Source: Oryzias latipes (taxonomy: Eukaryota > Chordata > Actinopteri > Beloniformes > Adrianichthyidae). Taken from it: a stretch of 64,000 nt of DNA. Where the stretch lies: positions 27,448,707-27,512,706 of the forward strand of contig NC_019862.2 in the NCBI RefSeq assembly GCF_002234675.1, in the 5' to 3' direction. A model generated the notes under the pieces. It saw only the letters and a list, made by a program, of their open reading frames with translations. It was not told the origin of the DNA and did no database searches. The position numbers and the translations under genes are program-made. Positions 1-22,831 of this stretch are shown here, one piece after another (the first letter of the stretch is position 1; each line of letters begins with the position of its first letter).

Positions 1-11521
<11,521 letters not shown>

Positions 11522-11571
11522 CTCCCCCCTCCCCACCCCACCCCAACCAGCCCCACCACGTCCCATACCGT

Positions 11572-11594
11572 CATTTCACGAGGAAAACATTTCA
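11572..11594 (+). promoter_or_regulatory. Two miR-203 seed-match sites in tp63 3'UTR
   Basis: CATTTCA occurs at 11572-11578 and again at 11588-11594, 51 and 67 bp after the stop codon. It is the complement of miR-203 bases 2-8. The second site is followed by A, giving an 8-mer type match. miR-203 is known to repress p63 during epidermal differentiation in mammals; use of these sites in this fish is inferred. Confidence 0.6.
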
Positions 11595-12503
11595 AATGAA
11601 AACCTTCTCAGTGTACACGCTTTGCTGTACATACGGCCAAACGCACTTATCTCCATCCTTGTGCTCCAGATCCCAGAAGATGCACATGATGTTGTCGAGG
11701 AGAGGCGCATTTATAGAAATTTCTTGAGAGCACTTAAGAAATGCTGAGTATTTCATCGTTGCTTAGATATTTTTTTGTGTATTTTAGTATTCAGGAATCA
11801 CCTTCAAGCATAGCATGACTGGAAACAGAGGGTTTATTCGGGCTTACATTTCTGCTGTGGACCATAGCAAGTGTAATTTAGTTTACTTTATGTTCTTCAC
11901 TGTTATGGCCTCATATAGCCGGTCAGTTCTTTTGTCTTTTGTTTTTATGACAAATGACATTGGTTTTATACATTTAAAGAGTATTATGTGACTGGATCCA
12001 TCTTTTTTTTTTGGATTTCTGCGCGCGTGTGTGTGTACATGATGTGCAGGTGGTTGTGAAGAATGTGTGATTCAGTGAATTCATTTCTTGTAGCCATTTA
12101 AATATGTAGGCTTTACATGACCCAGTGTTTTTACAGTTAAAGGGTATTGACTGATCTTTGTAGTATTGTTTACTGTAAACGTGGGCTTTGATTTTGGTTT
12201 TTTATGTTTTGCTTTTTTTTTTGGCTGTTTGTCAAGCTCATGCCAAGTTAGTTTTTTGTTTTTTATGAATCAGGACGCCTGTTTGAGGGGAATGCTTCTT
12301 AACGATGACTACCCAAAGAAACTGATCAAAATGTACATAAATCTGTATAGTCTCCTCAAAAGAAGCACCTGATTTCCCTGTGAACGAAACCGACATGATG
12401 CTCATCTGCAGCCATCAGCCCAAAGCCAGCCCCGTTTCCCAGATTATTTTTGTATATTGTATATATGTTGCATTTTATCATGGGTATTTTGATATGAATT
12501 TTA

Positions 12504-12509
12504 AATAAA
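12504..12509 (+). terminator. Poly(A) signal of tp63 alpha transcript
   Basis: AATAAA near the end of a T-rich 3'UTR, preceded by repeated TGTATAT motifs and followed within 40 bp by T/G-rich sequence. Confidence 0.7.
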
Positions 12510-12698
12510 TAACCACTTTGCAATATTGCATGTCAACATCTCTTTGTGTCAGTTTGGTTTTTTTACATTGCTCACAATGAGGTAGGGATTTTTTTTACGG
12601 ATAGGGAGGTGATTGCATTGGGGTGATAGACTAATCCTCATTTTGTGTTTTCCACATCATGGTCTCACTGTGTACAGGTACAGTCTGTTTTACTTATC

Positions 12699-12929
12699 CA
12701 TTGTGCTATCCTAGGCACTGTAACCCCTTGTGGTATCTTAGAAGACCCCACCCTTACATTGACGTGTTCTCCCTACCATGACAAAGGTGGAAAAAGGTGG
12801 AAAGATTTCATGTAATCCATGGACACCAGTGAAGATCACAAATCATTGAAGAAAAAAGGTTCAGAGCACTGTCTAGTGGGTCTAGATGACCCAACTCCCA
12901 ATGTTAAAGTGCCTAGGGTAGCACAAGGG
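12699..12929 (+). mobile_element. piggyBac-like MITE, copy 1 (diverged), with a fragment of a second end
   Basis: 12724-12929 is a non-coding element with termini related to CCCTTGTGCTATC and its complement, flanked by GTAA on the left and TTAC on the right (diverged TTAA). It shares its interior with copies at 24160, 32471, 42329 and 47519. Just upstream, 12699-12720 matches the opposite terminus of the same family, so two copies or a rearranged copy meet here. TTAA targets and CCCT ends are typical of the piggyBac superfamily. No transposase is present. Confidence 0.75.
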
Positions 12930-13319
12930 TTACAGAGGCCAAAACCAAAACGCTGTCAAAGAAAAACCTTTTCAATGTGGCGTCAATGTCAACATTTTGT
13001 GGATATAAAAAGCTGATTTTGTCAGTAAGTCATTCCAAGTTCATCATCCAAACAGCCATGAACACACAATGTCGCTTAACCCTCGTGCCATCCGAACGTT
13101 CGGAGTAGGGTCACAAGACAGTGCGCTGAATAAGCCATTCAGGTTGGAAGTAGGCAACATATGTTGCAGGTAAACTCTCAAAGTGTCATCAGCATATTTG
13201 CATCAAGACACAGAACTACTGGCAGAGTTTGTGACAGACCCAGCAGTGGAGACATGCCACTGACAGACCACAACCATGACTAGTACCTAAGAACCTCTGC
13301 ACTTAGGTCCATTTACCAG

Positions 13320-13800
13320 ATGTGAGGGGTACTAGGGTTTCCAGACAAACCATTCACAACTGCCTCGACTGACTTGAATGTCAGACGACAGCGTAATCCA
13401 CTGACACCAAGAGACCGCTGTGAATGTTTGCAGTGAACACAACACCATGTGACCTGAACAATGTAGTTCTACCACCCTGTTCACTGATGAGCGGTCTCCC
13501 TGCACAGAAATGGTGTTGGTTAGCATTGCTGGAGAAGGCGAGGTGAGGTCAACATGGTTCCCAGGGTTGGCATTGGTGGACGAGGTACAACAGAACGGAC
13601 TGGCAATCGCTAGTCAGTGCAAAACTGATGTAGTAATTGTAGCTGATCTAGTCACTGCACATTCTTACCTCAGAGACATCACAGAACCATCATCATCCCC
13701 CAATTCCACCAGCACACCCCAAACTTTCTGTTCATGGAGGATAATACTCCACCACATCCTAGACTAAAAGTCGAGAGCAAGAATTTAAACAAAGCAATTC
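13320..13800 (+). pseudogene. Decayed Tc1/mariner transposase fragment
   Basis: With frame changes the plus strand reads FTDE, then LVTAHSYLRDI, then FLFMEDNTPPHPRL. These resemble the Tc1 FTDE, NLTAQRYRDEIL and FMQDNARPHTA blocks that hold the first two catalytic aspartates. Stops and frameshifts are frequent, so it is not functional. It sits between the convergent 3' ends of tp63 and zbtb11. The alignment was judged by eye. Confidence 0.5.
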
Positions 13801-13822
13801 AATAAAAAGTCTTAGTTTGACC

Positions 13823-13890
13823 TTTATTTGTAAGTGCCAGATTTCATCGAAATTGAACTCACAGGGTCATCTTACTTCTGTTCCTTTATT
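13823..13890 (-). terminator. Candidate poly(A) signals of zbtb11
   Basis: On the minus strand AATAAA reads at 13885-13890 and again at 13823-13828, about 140 and 200 bp after the zbtb11 stop codon. Either would give a short 3'UTR. Confidence 0.6.
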
Positions 13891-14028
13891 TACAGAAAAC
13901 ACACATTCCAGGGCTAAGCCAGCCTCGTTATTTACATGTTCAGAAAAATATTTTAAGCTTTGTTTCGTACAGAATGTTTGTACATTTTATACAGACTGTA
14001 AGAAAACTGCTGAGTCGTTCAGTCTGGT

Positions 14029-17000
14029 TCACTCCACCTCGGTGACATGAGCCACCTCCACCTCCATGGTCTGGATGACCTCTGGGGCCTCGTCAGGCTT
14101 CACCTCTGTGAGCCCCTGCTGGGCCAGGACGTAGTTGACCACCTGCATGATCCCCTGATCCGAAAGCGTCGACATCGACCCGTCGCTCGCTCCCTGCACG
14201 GCCTGAACGGCCTCCACCGCCTCCACCGTCTCCTCCGTGATCAGCACTGTCTCGATCTCCTCTGAGGCCGCCTGCTGGGCGGGTCGGAGCTCGGGCGGCA
14301 GGTCGGACGCCAGGATGCTGACGGCGTGCTCCACCTGGGTGCCCTGGTTGTGAAACTGGAGCGTGTCCTTCTCCAGCATGATCTTCCCCGGCAGGTTGTC
14401 CACGTGGTACTTGGCCATGTGCTTGCGTAGAGTGCGGGCGTCGATGTGAGCCTCCTGGCACAGGGGGCACACGTACGGCCGCTCGCCCGTGTGAGTGCGC
14501 ACGTGACGCTTCAGGGAGCGGGCGTCCGCCCAGGCCACGCCACACGTCAGGCATTCGAAGGGCTTCACCCCTAAGAGAGAACATGTTCGACTCTACGTGA
14601 GGACGCAGTCGCAGAACAAGTGTCATCAAAAATAAGGCCGCGCCTTCCTCACCCTGGTGGTTATTGACGTGGCGTCTGTACTCCCGAAGCTGAGTGAACT
14701 TCCTGCCGCAGTGTTCGCACTCCCTCTCCAGGTTCTGCTTCACTCTGCCCTTCTTGCCGTGCGTTGCTTTCTTCACGTGTCTCCTGAACAGAGCCTTCTC
14801 GAAGAACTCCTTCCCGCACACGTTACACCTGAGGACAAAACGCCGCACTTCAGCCTTTCTCACGACCTCAGCACTGTCCTCTGCAATGTCATGGTGACCC
14901 CTGGACTTGTGAGTGACGGCGTTCTCTCGCTATGTCGCGGTTCACCTTTTGCTGTCCAATTATTTTGTGGGGCTTTTTTTCCAGCTCAACCTTACCCCTT
15001 GTATCTTGTGGGGTCCAGATGATGTCATCTGGACCCCACAAGATAGCACAAGGGCTAACAGCGCACTGTGTTCTGAGTCCAGATTGGAGAGGAGTGTGTG
15101 AAATTCTGTTCATGTCTGTCTGTGAGAAGTGTAGAGAGTTTGTAGTGAGGAGTTTTCCATCTGTTGTAAAACATCTTCACCTTCATCATACAAACAGACT
15201 CACTTGTAAGGCTCGGCCACGCTGTGGGACTTGACGTGCGAGTACCAGTCCTTCTTCCAGCTGTAGCACTTCCCGCACACCTGACACTGGAAAGGCTTCA
15301 GGCCCATGTGCTTGTTCATGTGCTGCTGCAGGTCCTTCGATTCGTAGAAGCTCTTGTCACAGCTGGACAGAGAGGAAGGAGTGTGAGGCGGACGCGGCCG
15401 ACATCGGCCGGTCGCAGCGGAGAGGAGGAAGGGTTTACTCACTGGGAACAGGAGAACGGACGCACTTCCGGCCTGGGCTGGTGCCTCTTCAGGTGTTTGC
15501 TCAGAGCAGACGCTCGGTAGAACGTGGTTCCACATGTGTTGCAGAGGTACTTTGACTCACCTGTTGATTTGACAGAAAAACAATCAGTTCTCATGAGAAA
15601 CACGGCAGATAACCCCCCCCCGCGCAGAGATTCGATCAACATTTGAGGGCTAAACATATGAGCCTGGAGTCACACCACAGATGAACCAGAGGTGCCCAAT
15701 CAGAACACCAAAATGCCAACACAGTTCATGGTGCAGCTCGAGCATCAACTGGAGAGTCTGGGAATTCCTGATCCATTCCTGCAGAGCTGCAGGTGAAATG
15801 AGGAGACACCAGCACAGCTGGATATGTCCGACTAGAAACTACAATAGTAAACTTAAAACAAATAAAATAAAATAAAGAATGACAGTTTGTGCGTATTGTG
15901 GGTTTTTAGAAAAGTTTCCTTACAGACCCAATCTGGTTTTTGGTGTTTTAAACACGTTCTTCTGGCATTTTTCTGATAATTGATGACGTATTTAAAGACA
16001 ACACTAATTCAAACTAAATATTTCTTGATTTAAATTGTTAGGAATCAGGAGCAGACGAAAAAATGCTGTTAGAAAGAAACGGCATTGTTGTGTAGAAAAG
16101 ACACCAACGGTCCACAAGCTCCGTGTTCTGAGCTCGCTGGAACTGGAAGGGGAAGGGGGGCGGGGTTGCTCCGCGCCAACAGTTGTGAATTTTGAATCAA
16201 CTCTTGCCTCACTATAGAAACTACGACCTAGAAAACCACACAGGTTTTTTGATTTTGGTTCAAAACAGCATAATCATAAATCAAAAAAAAAAACACTGGG
16301 ATCACACTGAAAGTAGATCTAAAGCTGATCAGGGTGGAATTTTAAAAACAAACGACTCCCATCTCCATCCTCGTTGACGGTTGAAGTCGTCTGAACCTGG
16401 CAGACTGGGATGACGGCTCTGACCTGTGTGCAGGCTGGTGTGCTCCTCCATGCTCCTCTTGCTCATGAAGGTCTTGCTGCAGAACTCGCACTGGAACTGC
16501 TTGGCGCTGTCGTGCAGCGCGCGGTGCATCTTCAGGCTGGGCTTGTGGGCGAACGTCTTGCCGCACACTTTGCAGGAGTGCGGCCGCACGCCGGTGTGGC
16601 TCAGCATGTGGATCCGCAGCGAGTACAGCTTGGGTAACGTTTTCCCGCAGATGTCACACACAAACTCTCTCTTGGTGGCCGATGCCGAGGTCTTGTCGTT
16701 AGCTTCGGCGTCCTCTCTGCCCTGAGAGCCGTGTTCTGCAGGGACTTTGGCGGGAGCGCCCCACTGGCTCCTGTGCTGCTTGTGTCGGGCCAGATGCGCT
16801 TGGAGAGAGGCGGAGTACTGGAACTCCTTACTGCAAAGCTGCAAAGAGACGAGCATTGAGCACAGGCGTACAACAGCACCACCACAGTTTAGCAGAAAAC
16901 TCACGCTGCACTTGTATCCCCGAGCTTTCTCGTGCTTCAGGGTGTGCATGATGAGCGAGTAGCGTCTCTGGAAGGACATGCCGCACTCAGAGCACGTGTG

Positions 17001-19851
17001 TTCTCCGTCCACGGCGCCCTCTGATGCGGCTTGGAGCTGCTTGACAGCCCTTTCTGGCTCCGACTCCTTGGTTGAAGCTTCCTCTGCAGTGGCTTCTGCA
17101 GCGGTGTCGTTCTGCACCTCGCTGGCGTCTGCTGCAGAATCACTCCCAGCCTGATCCGTCGCGTCGACCTGCACTGGCTGCTTCGGTGGTCTTCCTCTCT
17201 TGCCGTGCCTGGGACCCACCTTAAACACACACATTGTTACATGTATGACCTGTTGCCACTCACACATGCTGACAGAATCCCTGTTTTGAGGGGTTTTCTG
17301 CACCTTAGGGGGGGTGACACGGGGCAGAGTTGAACCTTTCTCCTCTTCCTCTTCCAGGCCCATATGCAGACGAGCATAGCCACCCTCAGCCATGGAGCGC
17401 TGCCGCAGTCGCCTTCTCCTCGGGTCATCTGACAGGGACTCCTGCTTATCAGAGGAGCCTTCATCTGGAGAGGGAACCTCCTCAGCCGGTACCATGTCCT
17501 CCATCTCCACCACCTTCTTCACTTTAGCCGGGCGTCCTCGTTTGCGTTTTGGAGGAACAACAACGGCTTCAACTTCAACTTCAGCTTCTGCTTTCTGCAT
17601 CACCACAGTCTCCTCCTGCTGTTTCTCCTGCTGCTGCTCCCCCTGCTGCTGGGATGAAACTGTTTTCTTGGCCCCCTCTGAGGAGTTCGCTTCCTCCAGG
17701 TCTACGCTGATGACATACGTTTCTTCTTCGGCCACCTGAGGCTGCTCCATCGCCAGGCAGGCTGACACCACAGCCAAGGACTCGCTGGCCCCAGCCTGAC
17801 CGCTGTGGGTCACTACAGTCATCGCCTCGCCCTCCATCCCGTCTGCGCTGCCGGTGATCAGGGTGACTGTTTCTGCCTCCTCAACGTGCGCGCTGTGAGC
17901 GATCAGAGCCACAGGCTCCATCGGCGCCACCTCCTCGGTGTGCACCGCCTCTCCTTCTACAGACTGGGTGACCACTGTGATGGGCTGCTGCATGAAGGCG
18001 TCTTTGGACGAGGTGACGTAAGCCACAGGCTCGCTGTCCTCGCTCTCTATGGTCACCACGTACGCCTCGGGCTCATCCTTCATAGCCTCCTGGGGAGCCG
18101 GTTGACTCGACACCACGGTGTGCACCTCCCCTTTCTGATACACCGTCAGCTTGTGGTCCTCCACCTGTTTGTGCACAGACTCGCATATCTGCAACACCTC
18201 TGTCATCAGCAGGTGGCGGGCAAGGTTGGCGATGTCCGCCATGATGCAGAAGTTAAATGTCAGCTTGGAGGTGTAGGCGAAGTCCAGCAGCGGGAGGAAG
18301 CTGGCTTTAGCGAAACCTGCAGAGAGGGGACCAATCAGAGAAGAGAGAAAACACCCGGCAAAGGCGGGAACGCCGCTCACCGCTCAGGTCCACCACAGCT
18401 TCGTGTGTGGTCACAGCACCCTTCTCGAAGAAGAGCTCGTTGAAGTATTCACTGCATGCAGCCAGAACCGCTTTGTGCGCTCTGTACTCGTCTCCTTCGA
18501 TCAGCAGCGTGATGTCACAGAACTGATTTTCCAGGCGCTGCCTGTTGAGTTTGTCCAGCATCGTCTGGCTGTGTTTGGGCAGAAACTGATTCACCTCCCC
18601 TCTGCTGTCCACCTGGAACAGACATAAACCCGTCTCACCTTTTCAGTCAAGCTTGTGTTTTCCCTGCTGTGCTGCATCTCTGCTTCAGAAAGAGTTTGGC
18701 TTGAAGCAAAATAGAATCATGACACTTACAAAGACCACTTCATGCCTGCCCTTTTCTTTAGGCGCCCTGGATTTCTGCTGCGAAGATACATCCTTAACGA
18801 AGAAGCCATCGTCCTCCTCCTCCTCTTCTTCCGGCTCCTCGTCGTGCCGGCGCTTCCCCGTCCTGGAGAATGACCGAGATCCAGACCCGTCGTCCATGCT
18901 CCGCTTGCTCTGACAGTGAGCACACTCCCTGATGTGGTCCTTGACGTTTTTCAGAATTCCTCAAATGTCAGAAACACGGGTAAAAGGTCAGCTTTGCCAT
19001 TCTGTGTAGCAAACTTATACCAAAAAGGTTAAACCTATGAAGCAGTTATTGACTAGCTGTGTGAATTATATGCTTGCAAGACAGATATCTTATCTTCCAG
19101 AATTTAATTGAATCTTCTCATAAGACTTATGACAGAAGTACTGTTCTGTGGTGGCAGTGTTATGGTCTGGGGGCTAAATTGGTTTCTCAGATCTAAATTA
19201 TTTTAATATATGCTCAAAAACATCCTGGTTACTTCTGTTAAAACGTTTTTCTAGATCCACTAGAAAAACTGTGACATGATTGTAGAAATATAGTGTGGTA
19301 TGTTACATAAAAAAAAGATTTTAAAAAAATAGGTAAGTCTAGGATAAACAAAAGATTAAATGAAACGTTAAGTATATCAAAAAAACACCAGATGGCGACA
19401 AAGAGTCGTGGTGCGTAGAGCGTCACCGGGTTGCGTAGCTGTCATATTTCACTTGCTGTCGATTTTTTACGTCTCCACCGAATAAACAGATCTACCAAAA
19501 AAAAATTCCCCAGGTTCTTCCAAGGTAATTAAGCATATTACCTCTCCACCAATATTTCTGGGAGATAATTTCCCATGTGAGTTGCTGGTTGAAATGCTCC
19601 CCTTCTGCCATAGTGTGCGCATCTTTGATAAGTTCCTTCCTCCGGCTGTCCTGCAGTACAACCTCCAGCTCCGTGAAATCATTCTGACCCTTTAGTCGTC
19701 GCTGGTAAAACAAAGTCCCGTTCCGGACAACGTAGCAGGCAGCAGCTTTTCGGATTTTCCTCTTGGTGTTGCCTGGCGTCCCCGGTGCATACGGCTCCCG
19801 TTCATCCGTCAGATAGCGTCTGATAGCCAAGTAGCTTTCTTCACACGACAT
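14029..19851 (-). CDS. zbtb11: Zinc finger and BTB domain-containing protein 11
   Basis: A BTB-zinc-finger nuclear protein. Minus-strand coding exons, 5' to 3': 19542-19851, 18730-18959, 18381-18612, 17304-18316, 16905-17219, 16424-16838, 15443-15560, 15204-15362, 14653-14828 and 14029-14570. All have GT-AG borders and consistent phase, giving 1169 residues plus TGA (human about 1050). The start MSCEESYLAIRRYL matches the vertebrate ZBTB11 start. An integrase-type H2C2 zinc domain spans exons 1-2 (about residues 75-125, ending CAHC). An acidic linker follows, then a BTB domain (about 192-300, NQFCDITLLIEGDEYRAHKA). Next come a long acidic region, AT-hook-like KRGRPAK and KRGRPPK, and 12 C2H2 fingers (about 671-1045). 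The tail TLSDQGIMQVVNYVLAQQ is family-typical. It converges on tp63 tail to tail. Confidence 0.95.
14996..15054. mobile_element. 59-bp hairpin with piggyBac-like termini in a zbtb11 intron
   Basis: The left end starts CCCTTGT and the right end finishes GATAGCACAAGGG, matching the TTAA-MITE termini in this window. The interior is an almost perfect palindrome of CTTGTGGGGTCCAGATGA type around 15022. The left arm lacks three bases (GCT) that the right arm has. Flanks are TTAC and CTAA. It is far shorter than the 205-bp family members. Confidence 0.65.
15922..16345 (+). mobile_element. CCCACTC-ended MITE, copy 1, in zbtb11 intron
   Basis: Member of a dispersed family that shares GGTTTTTGGTGTTTT near the left end, GAATCAGGAGC in the middle and GATCAGRGTGGRA at the right end, with ends resembling TTAAAGTCCCACTC in inverted orientation. 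It fills most of the intron 15561-16423. No intact coding sequence. Confidence 0.6.
17220..17303 (-). other. zbtb11: Short 84-bp in-frame zbtb11 intron or alternative coding segment
   Basis: On the minus strand AAG is followed by donor-like GTGCAG, and the segment ends tgtttaag before GTGGGTCCC. It is 84 bp, a multiple of three, with no stop codon, so retention would add 28 residues. The sequence has no resemblance to ZBTB11 proteins known to me, so splicing is favoured. Confidence 0.6.
18960..19541 (-). other. zbtb11: First zbtb11 intron
   Basis: 582 bp, AT-rich, donor gtaata and acceptor tttgag on the minus strand. Nothing else recognised. Confidence 0.85.
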
Positions 19852-20060
19852 GTTTGTCTCTGCTTACTCGCGTTTTCCGCGCCGACGTGCGAGTTTGTGC
19901 CAAAGAGTGGAGCTCTGTGATGCTTCTTAAATAGTAGATTTTTTATTTAGCGCTCAAAAGCAGATTAAGCAGAGATATACACAATAAATTCACATTTCAA
20001 ATTGTTTTTTAAGGTGGAACTGCTGTTCGTTGCCGTAACGGAAGACTTGCCCGAACAGAC

Positions 20061-20140
20061 AAAATGGCTGCTGCACAACCGGATATTGCGTAGACAAAGA
20101 CGGAAGTAAACAAGAAGGGCTTCCGCCACAAGATGGCGAC
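20061..20140 (-). promoter_or_regulatory. Probable TATA-less zbtb11 promoter region with YY1- and ETS-like sites
   Basis: 210-290 bp upstream of the zbtb11 ATG are AAAATGGCTGC (20061-20071) and AAGATGGCGAC (20130-20140), both close to the YY1 core AAnATGGCGGC. ACCGGATAT (20078-20086) and CGGAAGT (20101-20107) are ETS-like. There is no TATA box. Such clusters mark housekeeping promoters; occupancy is inferred. Confidence 0.5.
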
Positions 20141-20633
20141 ATAGTCAAAGGTATTTGTTTGTATTTATGTATTTATTTATTCAAATTGAAATATCGTCAT
20201 TACTAAACTCTCGCAGACACAATGATGCAAGGCACAGCTCTTCACAAAAAAACGTATACATTTTAAAATATAGAAATCTTTCAGCATAAATTAGATTTTA
20301 AGGCAATCAACAATCTGGATCTTAAATCAGTAACCACTCTGAAGTAGATTTACAAATGTCGTCAATGAAAGAACTTGAGTTCTGAATACATTTCAATGAG
20401 GTTATAAATACAGTCTGACTTCATTTTTAAAACACAGGAAATTCGGCCGATCTTTTTTCCACTTTTTTTCATGAAAATGATATTTTCCCCAAATCAGAAG
20501 GAAGTTTCTAATTTTGATGTCTCTTTTGACAACTTACTGTTATAAAGCAAAATATATTTTTCTGTGAATTGTGTGAGGTTTATTTTTTGACTAAGCCAAT
20601 AATGAAAATCTTGCCAGAATCTGGACATGAATC
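20141..20633. other. AT-rich sequence, nothing recognised
   Basis: About 490 bp with no splice-supported frame, RNA gene or recognisable repeat. Confidence 0.5.
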
Positions 20634-21430
20634 ATGGACATTGACAATCATGTACTGGAAAGAGTGACTGAAATCAAGTTCTTTGGAGTAATTATGGACG
20701 AAAGAATAAGCTGGAAACCACAAATTAAGCAGGTCAGAACTAAATTTGCTAAAAGCAAAGCAGTCTTGGGAAAAACCCACCATACTTTTACTCACAAAGC
20801 ACGTTTACTAATATTTCAGTCAGACAACTCATGCAGTAAAGAATAATTTTTCCATATTTCTTTTAGTTTGGCACAAGGCTCCTTTCAAATACATAAAGCA
20901 AAGATCTCCATATAAAACTTTGGGTATTAAACTACCCCTAACAGAGCTCACAGGTGGAAGCCGGGGAGGAGGGTGGGCTGACGAACGCAGAGCTCGCGGA
21001 AAAGGAACAAGAGGATTGGACCGCACTTGGAACTTAAGTAGGACGCTGAACAGGTGAGTTGATTAGACTGAACCGCCCGCAGGGAGGAGTAACCAGGTAA
21101 ACGCACTGCTCGAGTTGCCTGCCTGAAATACTCCCAGGGTCGTTCAGATTAATCCATAATACTACCATATTTACAGTACAGCGTAGAAGTTTGGGGAAAT
21201 ACTTATAAATCAAACCTATAGTGTTTATATGTCTTACCAAAAAAAGCTGTTCGAATTGTGGATTATGGGACAGTTACAAATACTCTATTTTTAAAGTCGT
21301 GTTTATTGAAACTATGGGATCTAGTGAAACTTAAAACGGCTCTCATCATGTATAAAGCCAGATACAGCCTACTTCCAATAAACTTACAGCAAATGTTCAA
21401 ACATTTCTTCTTTACAAAAAATTGAAACAA
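20634..21430 (+). pseudogene. LINE reverse transcriptase 3' relic, interrupted
   Basis: The plus strand reads KFFGVIMDERISWKPQIKQV, typical of the C-terminal part of non-LTR reverse transcriptases of L2/Rex-like fish LINEs. It resumes near 21165 as YSVEVWGNTYKSNL, KKAVRIVDYG and KLKTALIMYKARYSLLP, again matching that region. About 300 bp between (20820-21130) does not match and is probably an insertion. Stops are present. Confidence 0.6.
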
Positions 21431-21479
21431 ATCAGCTAACCAAGGAAGCTAATTATGGACTTTAGTAAATCCAGGTGCA

Positions 21480-21990
21480 CACAGCAGCCTGCCCTCTTTA
21501 TACAAGGAGAGGATGTGCTGAGGGCTTTAAGTTTCTTCTTGTGAACATCTCTGCTGACCTCACCTGGACATCACATATCAGCCACCAGGGGAAGAAAGCA
21601 CAACTTCATTTGTGAGAGCAGTGAGAGCGTCCTGACCTGCTGCACTGCCTGGTTCAGCAGCTGCATGGAGGCAAACAAGAAGGACCTGCAGCAGATGGGG
21701 AGGGCACTTGACTGGACTATGAGCTCTTCTTTGTTTGTGCCAGTCGACTCACGAAGAGAATAACTAGCATGTCACCAATGACCCCGCCCACCCCAGACTC
21801 CTATTGTTTACCACATTAGCCTCTAGGAAAAGATACAGACTGATGCAATCCAGAACAGAAACACAGAAAAACAACTTCTACCCACAAGCTGTTCTTCTCA
21901 TCCCATTCCCACCTGCAATAACGTTTCTGCTCTCTATTGTTCCTACATTGTCACTACCTGGATGTAAATGCTTATTGCACATTCTTGAAA
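21480..21990 (+). pseudogene. Second LINE 3' relic
   Basis: Broken plus-strand frames read NISADLTWTSHIS and later SRKRYRLMQSRTETQKNNFYPQA, patterns common near the 3' end of fish LINEs. Multiple frameshifts. Its subfamily differs from that of the preceding relic. Confidence 0.45.
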
Positions 21991-22079
21991 ATTGCATTTT
22001 TTGCAAATCTCACACTTTTGTAAATATATTAGAACATTTTTATATCTGTAGCTACCTGTTTATAGTTTTACTTTGCCTG

Positions 22080-22398
22080 CAAAGCGCTCTCGCCTCACAG
22101 CAAGAAGGTCCTGGTTTGAATCCCGGCTGGGACCTTTCTGCGTGGAGGTTGCATGTTCTCCCTGTTCATGCGTGGGTTTTCTATGAGCACTCCAGCTTCC
22201 TTCCACACTCCAATGACAATTATTTGGTTACTGTAGTGTCCATAGTTGTGCATGTGTGTGGGAGTGATTGTGTGCCCGGCGACAGACGGGTGACCTCTCC
22301 GAGGTGCACCCCGCCTTCACCAATAGCTGCGACAGGCTCTGGCAACCCAGTGACCCCGACAGAGATAAAACGGTGTAAGAAAATGGATTGATGGACTT
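22080..22398 (+). repeat. tRNA-derived SINE-like repeat, copy 1
   Basis: Contains TCGCCTCACAGCAAGAAGG, a B-box-like GGTTTGAATCC, a body with GTGGAGGTTGCATGTTCTCC and a GGATTGATGG-type tail. This is the widespread fish DANA/Mermaid-like pattern. Related copies lie at 29229-29790, 51545-51695 and 59165-59470. Confidence 0.65.
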
Positions 22399-22831
22399 TG
22401 CTTATCAATCTGTTATGATGACCACATTGCTGAAAAGAGGAGCAGCTATCTGCATAATTGTAAACCTTGATCAATGGCAAAAAAAATCTTTTCTACTCTG
22501 AAAAACCCATGAGCAAGTTTCTTTTGTGCTTTTAAGGTTATTTTGACCATACGTTTTTCGTCAAATCATTTTGGGTAGCAGGAATTCAAAGTGGGCTAAA
22601 AATAGAAAAATAAAATAATAATAAAAAGGAGCCAAATCTGACCTTGTGCTTTTTCAGGCTAAAAATAAACAAACAAAAAAAAAACTGATATTTCTCGATT
22701 TATTTCAATTGTACTTAATGTTTTCTTTGTAGTCGGGATGGTACCAACATTTCATAATCTCTGTTTATTAGTTTAGTAAAATAATTTATTAAACATGATA
22801 TGAAATTCAGTGACTTATCAGGTAGCAGTTA
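22399..22831. other. AT-rich spacer, nothing recognised
   Basis: About 430 bp of AT-rich sequence without supported features. Confidence 0.5.

Larger units (their letters stand above)
11522..12530 (+). other. tp63: tp63 3' untranslated region
   Basis: About 1 kb, T-rich, from the alpha-form TGA (11519-11521) to the poly(A) signal at 12504-12509. It begins with a C-rich stretch and carries two miR-203 seed matches close to the stop codon (separate entry). Confidence 0.75.

Noticed and set aside
13079..13110. TTAACCCTCGTGCCATCCG, a possible further MITE end
   Set aside because: Only one diverged terminus and no partner end nearby.
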